NCBI GenBank assembly: GCA_030770545.1 | Contig: CM061093.1 | Location: forward strand, 2,406,501-2,470,500 | Origin: Macropodus opercularis | Lineage: Eukaryota > Chordata > Actinopteri > Anabantiformes > Osphronemidae | Length of the DNA: 64,000 nucleotides | Direction of reading: 5' to 3' | In this document: one piece after another, positions 21,331-31,886 of the stretch | Layout: each line of letters starts with the position of its first letter | Position numbering within the stretch: the first letter of the stretch is position 1 | Notes under the pieces: generated by a model | What the model was told of the DNA's origin: nothing | Seen by the model: only the letters and a program-made list of their open reading frames with translations | Databases searched by the model: none | Program-made: the position numbers and the translations under genes

Positions 21331-22288
21331 CGTACAGACTGTTGATTGTAAGGGTTCATTTCTGACGTCTATGTTAGATGAAGCCTGTGGCTTACTACTC
21401 TAAGAGATTAGATCCAGTTGCATGCGCTTTGCCTAGCTGTGTCAGAGCTGTGTGTGCTGCAGCGTTAGCCATACAAGCCTCTGCTGAGGTTGTGCTTTAT
21501 CACCCGCTGCAACTGTTAGTGCCTCATGAAGTAGACGTGTTACTGACTCAGACAAAAATGACATTTCTGTCTCCTGCGAGACATTTGTCTTTACTGTCAA
21601 CGTTGCTTTGGCAACCACATTTGACCATTAAAAGATGTTCAACTCTGAACCCGGCAACCCTCCTGCCACATCCACATGAGGGGCTGCCACATCGTTGTCT
21701 AGCTGACACAGAACAGCAGTGTAAACCACGACCTGACTTGAAAGATACTCCTTTAGAGGAAGGAGAATGTTGGTTTGTTGATGACTCCTCAAGGTACTAA
21801 TCAGTCTGGGTTCGCGGTAGTTACACAGGACATCATTCATCACAGCAATGAAGTTACCATCTCACTATTCTGCACAAGCTGCAGAAATTGTGGCATTAAC
21901 TGAAGCGTGTAGAACTGGACGTGGGAAAAGACTGACAGTGTACACAGACAGTCAGTTTGCTTTTTCTACATTACATTGCTTTGCCGCCCAGTGGGCTCGT
22001 AGAGGAATGACAACTTCTACAGGGAAGACAGTGCAACATGCAAAACTGTTGGAAGCATTATTACAAGCTGTGCTTTTGCCAAAAGCATTAGCAGTGTGTA
22101 AATGTGCGGCACATACGAAAGGGAAAGATTCAGTTTCACTAGGAAATGCGTTTGCAGACAAGATAGCGAAAGAAGCAGCAGAAGGAAAATATGGAACAAT
22201 GGTCATGGTGGCACAGGATTCTCCTCAAGTGCCACTAGACATAGAAATGATCAGAGACATGCAACTAACTCTCCTAAGCAAGAAGTGA
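21331..22288 (+). pseudogene. pol: ERV connection domain and RNase H, broken
   Basis: RNase H degrades the RNA strand during reverse transcription. The connection starts about 21331 and is open in one frame from 21378 (KPVAYYSKRLDPVA) to a stop at 21798-21800, just after the first RNase H strand (ECWFVDDSSRY), which carries the first catalytic Asp. The remaining domain is in another frame (21848-22288) with the Glu segment AQAAEIVALTEAC, the Asp segment VYTDSQFAF and the final HTKGKDSVSLGNAFADKIA. All catalytic positions look kept, but about 45 nt with a frame change divide the domain. Confidence 0.88.
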
Positions 22289-22386
22289 CAAACTGGCTTA
22301 AAGACGGAGCACAAATTGAAAATGATGTTCACTACATTAACAAGAAGCCATGCCTACCTAGAAGTCTGTTCCATACAGCAGCTGTA

Positions 22387-22447
22387 ATGAGCCATGGGCC
22401 ATGTCTCAACAGGGATCCCCCCTGTTGAGACATGGCCCATGGCTCAT
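22387..22447. repeat. Perfect 28-bp inverted repeat inside the integrase gene
   Basis: The left arm, 22387-22414, and the right arm, 22420-22447, are exact reverse complements separated by five bases (ATCCC). The right arm seems to be an inverted copy of coding sequence, and it interrupts the zinc-binding domain with stops. Confidence 0.95.
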
Positions 22448-23102
22448 GGCCCATGGTGACAATAATTGACCAGCACTTCTATGCTTATGGATTTAATACT
22501 TACTCAAAACATTTTTGTAGATCATGTCTCATCTGTTGCAAACATAATCCACAAGGTAATCTCAGACCAAAAAGAGGACAGTTCCCCCGAACTAAATATC
22601 CTTTCCGGTTCATACACATGGACTTTATTGAACTAACACCAAGCCAGCAATATAAGTATTGCCTCGTTCTCATAGAGCCATTTTCAAAATGGGTTGAAAT
22701 CGTTCCAAGTAAGACAGCAGATGCTCTTACAGTAGCAAAAGCCATATGCAAGCACATAATACCACAACATGGTATTCCAGAAGTAATCTATAGTGACAAC
22801 GGGACACGTTTTGTGAACGAAGTAGTGTCGGGAATGGCAGAACATCTAGGAATACGTCTGAAAAATCACTGTTCATACCACCCACAAAGTGCAGGATTGG
22901 TGGAAAGAACCAATGGCACCGTGAAAGGCAGACTGAGAAAGACCATGGAGCAAACAGGCAGACCATGGCCTGAGTGTTTAGATTTGGTAAAAATGTATAT
23001 GCGCATTACTCCTACAGATAAAGGATTAACTCCTTTTGAGATTGTGCATGGGAGATCTTTCGTGTTACCAATGATGACTAATGTTAAAGAAAAGGCAGAA
23101 GA

Positions 23103-23117
23103 CACACACACACATTA
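23103..23117 (+). repeat. CA microsatellite causing a frame change in integrase
   Basis: Run of AC dinucleotides at the point where the integrase frame shifts. Slippage in the repeat is the simplest cause. Confidence 0.75.
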
Positions 23118-23453
23118 GCAAACTGGATGTGCAAAATGCTGAAGGGGAAAGAGGTTGTTAATGCCAATAATCTGCCAGATAATGATCTGTCTCCCCAGGT
23201 GACGCTTATACAGCCAGGTGACCAGGTCCTCATCAAAGTGATTAAACGGAAGAACTGGTCCAGCCCCCGCTGGGAAGGCCCCTACACAGTCCTGCTGACC
23301 ACTCCCACAGCGTTGAAGATAGCAGAGAGAGACACGTGGATTCACCAGACCCACTGCAAAAAGCTGACACCGCTGACATCTGAGTAGGGTGGAAGTCGGC
23401 CGGCACCAAAGCCTTTGGCTGCAGAAAAAACCATCTGAACCCTACTCCCAGCT

Positions 23454-25177
23454 ATGATGTCGAGGGGTAAGCTGTGTGCAGTGGTAATTGCTGGAACTGT
23501 AGCTGTGATAGCTATAGTGACTCTGTTGCTGTGGGAAGATGGTCTCTTACCGGGGCAGGGATCTCCAGGGAAGGTCATCTTGCATCGTCCGAGCCGAGCC
23601 ATCAGAGACTGGGACGCATGGGAGGCAGCACGGGACTACCTCAAGGACAATCCAGATGGTAATCTATGGCTGGCATATACCAACTATACGGCCAAGACAA
23701 TTACTGAAGGGTCTTGTGTGATCTGTGCCAAGGCGCGACCACAACTGTCTATTGTTCCTTTTCCTTATGACACACATTCCTGTTATCAAGAAGCTCGAGA
23801 CAGGGAGCTGGTGTCAGAGGATTCTTGCAGTATTCGACTAACCGCTCAAGTCACAGGAACTCCACTAAAGGACTACATCCCTAGAGTCCAGTTTAACAAA
23901 AATATTGTGAAGTACCCTGTACAATGAGAGCAGTACTGGGACTAGCAGGAAAAACATTTACTTTAATGTGTACAACATATCTAGACGCATTTGGACAGTA
24001 TGTGAATCTATAGATCCCAAGTGGCCTACAGGGGAACCCATACAGAGAACAACTAGTAAATCTGGGGAGTTCCCGGCCAGTGGGGTTTGTGCAAACTGTA
24101 CGTTTGAGAGTTTTCACAGGTCAGGAAAGGGACAGCGACTGGGAGAATTTCCAACCTGCACCACCACATGGAATGTGACGGACAGAACCAAGACATGGGG
24201 GAAGCCCATTGGAACGGGTTGGACCGAGCATATCGAGAAACGGAACAACCTCACCTACTACAACGTTGCAGGTATACCAAGGGCACCTCCATACCAGGGA
24301 TTTCGACCGACTGGCATGGGAGATTGCCGACGTGTGGTGGATGTGTGGAGGAGCTCCCAGACAGACTTTACCGACAGACTGGACTGGCACCTGCACGCAA
24401 GTAATGTTTCTCACAAGTGACATACACGTAGGAAGAGAACAACAAACAGACAGGAGTCGGCGTAACATTGATATCAGAGCTCAAATGAGTTTGAGCACCG
24501 TCTACCTGGACTCTATTGGGCAACCACGAGGTATTCCACATGAGTTTAAAGCACGGGATGAAGTTAAAGGAGGCTTCACATTAGCTATTCCATTTATGGG
24601 CCCCATAGCTGAAGTAGCTAAGAACACTGAATGGATTAATTACATTTATTACAATCAGCAGAGATTTGTCAACATTACTCACAATGGGATGAGAGGACTG
24701 GCTGAACAACTGGCACCTACCTCTCTAATGGCATGGCAGACCCGTATGGGAGTTGACATGTTGTTAGCAGAGAAAGGAGGACTGTGTGTTATGTTCGGTG
24801 ATGAATGTTGTACTTTTATTCCAGACAACACAGCTCCAGGCGGTTCAGTCAGCATCGCTCTAAAGAACCTGAAAAGTCTGAAGGAAGAATTGGCACGAAA
24901 CTCTGGAGTTGAAAATCCATGGGGGAAGAGGTTTGATTCAATGTTTGGGCAATGGAAGTCTACTATTGTGACTTTCCTTACTGCAATAGGGATAGTATTG
25001 CTTCTATTTCTGTTCTCGGCCTGTTGTGTTATACCCTGTGTCCGTAGCCTCATTGTGAAGAGTGCTGAAACGGCAGTGTCACAGCAGTTCACAATCCAAC
25101 AACTGGAACTGGAGAAAGAGATCTACGAGGATGACGAGCGGGAAGAGTGTATCTCCCTAATCGACATAGCAGAATAA
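23454..25177 (+). pseudogene. env: ERV env: SU broken, TM open
   Basis: Envelope glycoprotein, surface (SU) plus transmembrane (TM) subunits. The start at 23454 gives an N terminus with a hydrophobic stretch (AVVIAGTVAVIAIVTLLLW), a signal or anchor. SU stops in this frame at 23925-23927. A Cys-rich segment with N-glycosylation sites (NCT, NVT, NLT) continues in a second frame (23968-24420). A third frame (part of 24209-25177) holds the furin-type site RSRR (24452-24463) and all of TM. TM has a CX6CC motif (24785-24811), as in class I retroviruses, then a membrane span at about 24957-25040 and a cytoplasmic tail of about 45 residues. At least two indels separate SU from TM. Confidence 0.85.
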
Positions 25178-25304
25178 TCAATGCCTGATGTATGATGCAT
25201 GTTCCGAAAATGAGAGATCAAGTGGAATGTGTCTGATGATGATTCGTGCAGATTGTGTTTGCTATTCATGTATATAATGTTAAAGTTTTTTTCTTGCCCA
25301 GGGT

Positions 25305-25329
25305 ACACAGGAGGACAGACAGGAGGGAT
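25305..25329 (+). other. ERV polypurine tract
   Basis: Purine-rich run (GGAGGACAGACAGGAGGGA) directly before the TG of the 3' LTR. This is the usual primer site for plus-strand DNA synthesis. Confidence 0.75.
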
Positions 25330-25889
25330 TGTTAGAGGATATGGAGCATAAGCATTGTCCTCTCTGTGTTTGGTCCTGTCTGTGTCTCTGTGACCTGCAA
25401 CCTTCTCTTGCTTTTACTTTTATAAACATGCAACGATTTATAGTATTAGAGGAGAGTGGTTTTACCACCTATGTCAGGAGGAGGTTTTGCAGACCACATT
25501 TATTGCTTAACGGCTCCATAGGTATCTGACACCACATGGAGCTGTCCACTATCTTGCTATGCCTGCATGCATCTTTTACGACTTGTAGTGTTTGGGAAAG
25601 GGGGTCTCAACCGCCTGCATCAAAGGAGGAAGCTTCACAACCTATGTATATGTTATCTACCATATATGGACTTTATTGCACCAGATGTAGAAGGAGTGAC
25701 TTTCATACTGATCTCAATAAAAGACCTGTGTGCGAGAGAGGAGTTTGGAGTTCTCCAGCTGGCCACTAAGTTGTTGTGTTCAGAGAGGCTCCCCTCGTGC
25801 ACGAGTAAAAGAAGCTGAGATTCTCGAGTTTGTCTTCATGTGTCAGGTGTCTCTGCGATTGTTTAAGTGTTGGCAGGTTAGACCCAACA
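25330..25889 (+). mobile_element. ERV 3' LTR (560 bp)
   Basis: It begins TGTTAGAGGATATGG and ends GACCCAACA. AATAAA is at 25716-25721. Two bases longer than the 5' copy (extra GT near 25777). Confidence 0.96.
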
Positions 25890-25894
25890 CTTAC
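25890..25894 (+). repeat. Target-site duplication of the ERV, right copy (CTTAC)
   Basis: Matches 16681-16685. Gypsy pol coding resumes here. Confidence 0.88.
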
Positions 25895-27660
25895 CCTCCC
25901 GACCCTGACCTCCCATTCGTGGTAGAGGTGGACGCCTCCGTCTGCGGGGTAGGAGCTGTCCTCTCTCAGAGGTCGAGACTAGAGTCTAGGCTCCATCCGT
26001 GCGCTTTCTTCTCTCGAAAACTGTCGGACTCTGAGAGAAATTACGAGGTGGGGAACAGGGAACTGTTAGCAGTTAAGCTCGCCCTTGCAGAATGGCGGCA
26101 TTGGCTTGAGGGCGCCAAGCACCAGTTTACAGTGCTCACAGACCACAAGAACCTGGAATACCTCAGATCAGCAAAGAGTCTGAATTCAAGGCAGGCCAGG
26201 TGGGCCATTTTTTTCGAGCGTTTCTCCTTTTCCCTTTCTTTTCGCCCAGGGTCCGAGAACAACAAGGCGGATGCACTTTCAAGGCTATTCTCCACCACGG
26301 GCGATACGGACCATGGGAAGTTTATCCTTCCCACCTCAGTTCGTCTAGGCGCGGCTCGGCTAGCCTTGGAGGAGGAGGTCCGACTGGCATCACTGAACCA
26401 TCCTATCCCAGACGCCTGTCCCGAACATTGTCTCTTCCGCTCCAAGGTACTGCAACTCTGTCATAACTCTCGTCTCTCCGTTCATCCAGGTTTTTCCCAT
26501 ACTCTGCACATTCTGTCCCAGAGGTTCTGGTGGCCCTCTATCCGACTTGACACCAAGGATTACATCTCTGCATGCGACTCCTGTGCTAGGGTCAAAACGT
26601 CCAATCAACCTCCTGCCGGACTTCTCCGCCCCCTTCCAATCCCACGGAGGCCATGGTCACACATTGCAATGGAGTTTGTCACGGGTCTGCCCCCCTCAAA
26701 AGGTAAAACTGTCATCCTGTCCATAATAGATCGATTTTCTAAGATGGCACACTTCGTAGCCCTGCACAAACTCCCCTCAGCTCCCGAGACAGCTCGCCTC
26801 CTGACGGACAACGTGGTCCGCCTCCACGGAATCCCAGAGGACATCGTCTCCGACCGTGGTCCACAGTTTGCGTCCCGCTTCTGGGCGGAGTCTTGTAAGT
26901 CCCTGGGAATTAAGATCAGCCTCTCTTCAGGGTATCATCCACAGACCAACGGGCAGACAGAGAGATTAAATCAGGAGCTGGAGGTTAGCCTCCGTCATCT
27001 CGCGGCTAACAACTCCACCGCCTGGGCAGAGGAACTAACATGGGCTGAGTATGCCCATAACTCCCTCGTCTCCTCGGCAACAGGGTTTTTCCCCGTTCTA
27101 TGTAGTTTACGGCTACCAGCCGCCACTCTTTGAACCACAGTTCAGGCAGTCCACAGTACCATCAGCAGCAGCCTCTGCTCGCCGATGCCATCTGGCCTGG
27201 AGACAGGCACGGCAGGCCCTAATTTCCTCTGTCTCTACCTACGAACACCGAGCCAACCTTCATCGACGACCTGCGCCCCACTACACCGTGGGTCAGCGAG
27301 TCTGGTTATCCACTCGGGACATCCCCTTAAAGGTACGCTCTCCTTAATTAGCTCCACGTTTCATAGGTCCGTTCCCATTCTCCAAGATCATCAACCCTGC
27401 CGCGGTTCGCCTCCGGCTGCCAGGACCCCTGAGAATCCATCCGACATTTCACGTGTCTCGTATTAAGCCAGTCCAGCTCCAGCGCATTATTCCCTGCCCA
27501 CCGACCCCCTCCTCCTCCTCGACTTATCGACGGAGCACCTGCGTATACTGTGCACCGTATCATCAGCTCCCGCCGGAGAGGTCGGGGGCTTCAATACCTG
27601 GTCGACTGGGAGGGCTACGGACTGGAGGAGCGGTCCTGGATCTTGTCTTGTTTACACCAT
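25890..27660 (+). pseudogene. pol: Gypsy pol, 3' part: RNase H, integrase, chromodomain
   Basis: The frame is open to 27133. It has RNase H (FVVEVDASVCGVGAVLSQR, TDHKNLEYL, NNKADALSRLF), an integrase zinc domain (H...H, then CDSCAR near 26575) and the integrase core. The usual first catalytic Asp is Glu (GAG at 26672-26674, in IAMEFVTGLP). The other two are normal (Asp 26852-26854, Glu 26960-26962, DD35E spacing). A frame change near 27085 moves the C-terminal part to 27051-27347. A further change leads to a GPF-type segment (RFIGPFPFSKIINPAAVRL) and then a chromodomain (about 27541-27650: YTVHRIISS, YLVDWEGYGLEERSW). Chromodomains in this place define chromoviruses and guide integration to certain chromatin. 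The similarity ends near 27660 with no 3' LTR. Confidence 0.92.
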
Positions 27661-28141
27661 GTAGCATCTGTGACCCCAACAACCCTGTTGAGTTCGCCTC
27701 CACCAACACACTGACTAATTACATGGGTTTGTTGAGATTTATAAAATCTGTTAAAACAAATTGTTCTCTACATGTATGACTTTTCAAATATTCTCATGCA
27801 CTAAAAGAAGAAATGCATCCATTTGCTAGAGGCATCTCGTTGTACAGTGGACTACAAGCCAGGAAAACTCAAGTCAAAGCTACATGTGAGCTTAGCGCCA
27901 AACAGATCTAAAAGCACTGAGCAAGAATATTCACAGGAAACCTGAAGCCTCATGTCTGAGAAAACAAAGTGCAGGGTTGGCTTCCTCACTCAGATCACAG
28001 CAAATGTAAGTATAACGAATACAAACCAACAATCTGGCGATGAGCACACTACGCTGTGTCAGAGAGAGGGAGAGAGAAGATGGGGTTGAGGAGAGTCACT
28101 GCTGAATTTATACAAACCTGAAATGAAACTAAATGATCAGA
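27661..28141. other. Unique sequence after the truncated gypsy element
   Basis: No gene or repeat is recognised except the 44-bp segment at 27965-28008 (see below). The part just below 28142 would be the 3' UTR of the minus-strand gene candidate. Confidence 0.5.
27965..28008 (-). repeat. 44-bp segment, inverted partner of 33595-33638
   Basis: Exact reverse complement of 33595-33638 over 44 bp. The flanks diverge on both sides. It lies about 135 bp beyond the stop codon of the minus-strand gene candidate. Confidence 0.9.
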
Positions 28142-28322
28142 TTAGAGTGTTTGGCACAGATGCCAAGAGGCCTCTGCTACTTCCTTGAGGTGGTGGAGAT
28201 GTGAAGGTGATGCAGGGGTTGGGAACTGATGCGAGTTCAAGTAGGAGATGTGCTGCATGACCTCGTCAAAGGCATCAACGTCATCACCCTCGACTGTCGG
28301 AGAGGTTGGAGTTGAAGAAAAC
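28142..28322 (-). CDS. Candidate last exon of an unidentified minus-strand gene
   Basis: On the minus strand a pyrimidine-rich tract ending CTTCTCTCAG (a textbook acceptor) precedes 28322. After one base the frame is open for 59 codons to TAA at 28144-28142. The peptide includes DDVDAFDEVMQHISYLNS and ends WHLCQTL. It is acidic and shows no domain I recognise. It is the best supported of the exon-like pieces on this strand, all with GT/AG borders. Whether the gene is alive cannot be told. Confidence 0.5.
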
Positions 28323-29705
28323 CTGAGAGAAGAGAAATAACATTACACACAAACCACACGTTTAATACTGATTTCCTCTACTTCAGCATTTTAGTGTTTT
28401 ATTTTCAGTATTGTCCAACAATCTCAGACTTCAAATAACTTTTAAAATCGTGCATGATTTTTTTCCACACCTTGACTCGTGAAGACAGGAGAAAGATGGA
28501 TGAGACTTAGACACATGCAACACCTGCATTAACAGGGTACAAAAAAATAATGTGTGTGTCCTGCAGGTCGATCCATAAAGATGAGCCTCAACTCTGCAGC
28601 CAGGTCAGAGTTTTGTGCTCATCGTGTGTCTACTTCTGTTCTGCTTGTGTATCCATAACGGTCCTGCTGCTGAGTGAATACAATCTATAGATGGAGGATG
28701 ACAACACTAATCAGCAAAACCCACGACATCTCATTCATTCTGCATCGTGTTGCAAACTGAAGAATGAATCTTTCAGCATCTAGAATGTTTCAGAATCATT
28801 GCAGCCAAAGTGGTGTGAGGAGGCTGTTAGCATGGAGGCACTGTGGACACATGGACATTACTGAGGGGTAGAGTAAGCAGAGCAACCTGAGGTGAACTCA
28901 CAGACTGTCTCAGTGTCATCGTCAAGTCCAGAGTTTTCTGAAAAGGACAAGAAGGAAGGTTGAGGATCTGCAGGAGAGACTCAGGTGCTGCTCACAAGGC
29001 CACACTGCAAGAGGCACCGACCAACAACAACACTGCACTTTGTATTCTACAGAAGAGAGAACAGATCATAAGGTGACAGCAGAGAATCTGTTTAGTAATG
29101 AACAACATTCTCCCTAAACTTTGCTGAAACTCTGCTGACTGTTGGAGTCTGGGGCTCGAAGGCCGTCCCGTCCACAAACAGAGACACACTCAGCACATCA
29201 TGACTGATGGTTGGAGGAGTCACAGGAGTTGAGAGTTCACGCCTACTCACTGCCCTCAGTCCTTAGACCACAGAATGAGTCTGTTCTTTACAGGAGTGAA
29301 GGGAAGTGGCAGGATAAATGTGTGGTCTCTGGCCAACTTTCCTCAGCCTGAAGAAGCTTCTTGGATAGATTCAGAAACGTGTCTACTCTAAACGAAGTCC
29401 AGCTGACTCAACTTTGACGCAGCTTCACCTGGATGACTGAAGATGTAGTTCTCACTGAAGACAGGGAGGACAAAGCTGATTTCCAGGAGTCGGTGCTCAG
29501 TGTTCAGCTGAAGTCAAGCTGTGTGTCTTCAGGGATCTCTCAGCTCGTCTCTGAGCGTCTGGAAGCTCCTCTGGTCCACGATCAGACGACAGCAGCACTG
29601 GCCTTAAAGACACGCCGTCAGGTAAAAGGCCTCATTCTGTTCTATTCCATTTATATTCTGTCTCTTCTGCTTCACTCAGTCTAGACACATCTGAGTTCTC
29701 TGTAC
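28323..29705. other. Intron-like sequence with one possible small exon
   Basis: Minus strand 28937-28902 (36 bp) has an acceptor (CCTTTTCAG) and a GTGAGT donor and could be a short exon. The plus-strand ORF 29433-29684 also ends in a donor-like CAG/GTAAAA site and may be chance. Nothing else is supported. Confidence 0.3.
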
Positions 29706-29869
29706 CTGCTGTGGTCCCAGATCCAGGTCACGCCCTGCGACAGGTAGCTCCTGCAGGTTCTGATCATCTGGTTGGTGACCTTGGGCAGCACAGAGGTCGT
29801 CCTCGGACGAGACGGTGGTATCATCCCGATGCTGCTCATCAGGGCGGGAACGTGCTTCATCATGCTGGT
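29706..29869 (-). CDS. Candidate internal exon (minus strand, 164 bp)
   Basis: Acceptor CCTCTGTGACAG and donor GTACAG flank a segment open in two frames. One reads KHVPALMSSIGMIPPSRP and KVTNQMIRTCRSYLSQ and looks more protein-like. Product not recognised. Confidence 0.42.
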
Positions 29870-30207
29870 CTGTCACAGAGGAGGGAAGGTCAGAGAGTCA
29901 CCAACAGCCTCTGTTCACCTAAAACCAGTTTTCTGTGTCAGACGTAAACAGGGCGAGGACTCGCATGGATTCTGACTGTTCTGTTCGATTACAAGCAACA
30001 GGTTTTGTCACTGGTTTGAGTCCAGAGACATTTTAAAACTCTGTATTTACCAAGTGTATTTCTCCAGTGGTCTGACGAACTTATCCAGGGTGTAAAGATA
30101 CTTACACAACAGTGATGTCTCTGTCCTAAAACGATCCAGCGGCCAGTTGGTGGAAACATGTAACATGTAGGTGGTGTGAAGGAAAGTCCTCTTCCATCTT
30201 AACTTAC

Positions 30208-30343
30208 ATTTGGAGTGGATTCAAACCTGACCAGTTCTCTCCAGTTTGCTGGACTCTGGACTTCACCACCTCCCTGAGCAGAGTCCATTTCACATCAGGG
30301 CGCTTCACTGCCTCCTGAATAACGCCCAGGACAGCTTTAGGGT
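30208..30343 (-). CDS. Candidate internal exon (minus strand)
   Basis: It ends in a perfect GTAAGT donor (minus strand, after 30208). The open frame includes AVLGVIQEAVKRPDVKW and LLREVVKSRVQQTGENW, a helical, leucine- and charge-rich sequence. The acceptor is uncertain, so the upstream border (30343) is approximate. Unidentified. Confidence 0.42.
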
Positions 30344-30588
30344 TTGATTTCCAGATAAACAGACACCACAAGGGTGATCGTGCATCACTTCCAATGCTCC
30401 AACTCCACTGATGGGCCAACATTATCGGCCTTCTCCCTTCACCAGCTATGGATGGTCAAAGTGGGATCATCCAGTGACATCCATCTCAAGATGTAAACCA
30501 AACATCGACAGGGTCCTCCAACATGCAACTAGACTTAAACTAAATGCTGCAGCAACTGATCCTGGGACAGTGTGGTTGTCCATTCTAC

Positions 30589-30752
30589 CTGCAGAGGTGT
30601 AGCTCAGCTGACTGATGACATCAGGGAGGTCCACCTGCAGCAGCTGCCACTTTCTCTCCATGTTGCCTCAGATGACTGATGAGCTGGTCCACTGAGGACA
30701 GGAAGGACTGGACGTACGGACTGGACGCGTCCTCCTGTGGAGGACCCCACGT
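30589..30752 (-). CDS. Candidate internal exon (minus strand)
   Basis: Acceptor TTCTCTGTCCAG precedes 30752. In the phase that follows from the preceding exon it reads SSPYVQSFLSSVDQLISHL, but this frame meets TGA near 30623. A different frame in the second half reads WQLLQVDLPDVISQLSY up to a GTAGAA donor. Either the exon ends earlier (possible donor at 30634) or an indel has broken it. Confidence 0.38.
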
Positions 30753-31245
30753 CTGGACAGAGAATAAAGGCAGAGCTAACAAACAGCCACATCAGCTCCG
30801 TCAGCTCACAAGCAAATGCAGCAGAGACTAATCTAAAAAAACTAGTCTGACCAACTCACATGATCTGAATTCACTCACCTGATAACATGCAGCAGGTCAT
30901 CTCACAGTTAGTTCACTGTCTGTGTTTTCTGATAAGGAGAACATAACAAATGCAGTTTCATATTAAATCAGTTTATCTGGCAGTGAGTGAACCTCTGCAC
31001 CTGTCACACATGTTTCTAGTGAGGCCAAGAAAGCAAAGCTGCTAAATAGCCAGTAGGACCAAACTATCAGCTTCCACATCATGGGGGTATTTTGACTTTG
31101 ACTGGGTTAACAACAACATACATATATTCATTTATATTTTCATAATATTAATATATTAGTTTTGCTTCTCATTGTGTGCGAGGTTTCTCTTTTTGCTTCT
31201 AACATGTCTGGTAGTGGGTCACACAGGGCAGATGGTGGTTTGTAC

Positions 31246-31328
31246 CTGCTGAGACCTGAGTTCCGGTAACATGGCCTGATCCATCAGCATCTCCAGGCTG
31301 CACAGGACGCACTGCTGAGGTTCACCTC
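31246..31328 (-). CDS. Candidate internal exon (minus strand, 83 bp)
   Basis: Flanked by TTTACAG and GTACAA. Only one frame is open, reading CVLCSLEMLMDQAMLPELR. It starts with two bases of a codon and ends in phase 0, which fits one of the two open phases of the upstream exon (31797-31886) and the downstream one (30752). Consistent phases over three exons favour a real gene or a recent relic. Confidence 0.48.
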
Positions 31329-31796
31329 CTGTAAACACAGTGAGCAAACAGGTTCAGTTCTGCATTATCTCCTATAAAGTTCACATTTTCTGACAGCTTC
31401 CATCCAGGTTGAGGTTCTGACCTGCTGTATGTTAGTAAAGATGAGGCTTTAACACCTGAACCTGTCCTAAACAGAGTCCAGACGCGTTTCTCCAAAATGA
31501 GCCTGATTCCACCTCAGAATCACTGCCCAGACAAAAATACTACAAATCAAAAGCAGGTGTGAGTTGAGAGGATCTAGGTCGACCTGAAGACCTGCTACAG
31601 ATGGAAGAGTTGTTCTGCTCAACCTGTTTCCACCTCCGTCTCTTCTTAGACTTTCCTGTAGAGGTAGTGTTTGACCTGGGCATTAAACCTACCACTCAGG
31701 TGATAATGAGCTAAACAAAGCAGAAGTCGCCAAAATAAAAGGCTGCTCCGTCTCCTGTTTAATGTGACTGAACTGTGCCAGAAACGGTGGAATCAC

Positions 31797-31886
31797 CTTT
31801 GACGTCCCTATAGTGAGGAAGAGTTTCTTCTGTGTCACTGCTGAGGCTGTGAGGTCCACGTACGATGAATAACTGGAGGAAAGACT
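31797..31886 (-). CDS. Candidate internal exon (minus strand, 90 bp)
   Basis: Acceptor TTTCTCCACAG and donor GTGATT. Two frames are open. One (SFLQLFIVRGPHSL) leaves one base that completes a codon with the next exon. The other (SYVDLTASAVTQKKLFL) is in phase 0. Confidence 0.42.

Larger units (their letters stand above)
22289..23387 (+). pseudogene. pol: ERV integrase, broken at both ends, core intact
   Basis: Inserts viral DNA. A frame change near 22275 precedes the N-terminal zinc domain, which is itself disrupted by a hairpin-forming insertion (22387-22447). The catalytic core is open from 22432. Asp codons are at 22621-22623 and 22795-22797 and the Glu codon at 22903-22905, giving the DD35E spacing. 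The frame ends in a CA-repeat at 23103-23117. The C-terminal domain with the WEGPYTVLL (GPY-type) module continues in a different frame to the stop at 23385-23387. Confidence 0.9.
16686..25889 (+). mobile_element. Endogenous retrovirus, full length (9.2 kb), defective
   Basis: Complete provirus layout: 5' LTR 16686-17243, primer site 17249, leader, gag 18080-19394, pro 19395-19772, pol 19773-23387, env 23454-25177, polypurine tract about 25305-25329, 3' LTR 25330-25889. It sits in the gypsy pol and is flanked by CTTAC. Class I (gamma/epsilon-like) affinity is suggested by gag and pro being in the same frame across a UGA, by a gag start that fits a myristoylation signal, and by an env TM with a CX6CC motif. 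All large genes except the protease core, the integrase core and the TM half are interrupted. Confidence 0.95.
13300..27660 (+). mobile_element. Ty3/gypsy chromovirus-type retrotransposon, decayed and split by an ERV
   Basis: Order on the plus strand: putative 5' LTR (13300-14834), gag (14854 to about 15655), protease and RT remnants (about 15660-16685), ERV insertion (16686-25889), then RNase H, integrase and chromodomain (25890 to about 27660). Family is supported by the gypsy-type order RT, RNase H, integrase, by a GPF-type module after the integrase core and by a C-terminal chromodomain. There are several frameshifts, a stop in the gag zinc knuckle, loss of the RT core and changed catalytic residues. 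No 3' LTR copy follows, so the element appears truncated at its 3' end. Confidence 0.9.

Noticed and set aside
29433..29684. Plus-strand 83-codon ORF as a gene
   Set aside because: It ends at a donor-like site but has no clear acceptor partner or homology, and it lies opposite the minus-strand exon series.
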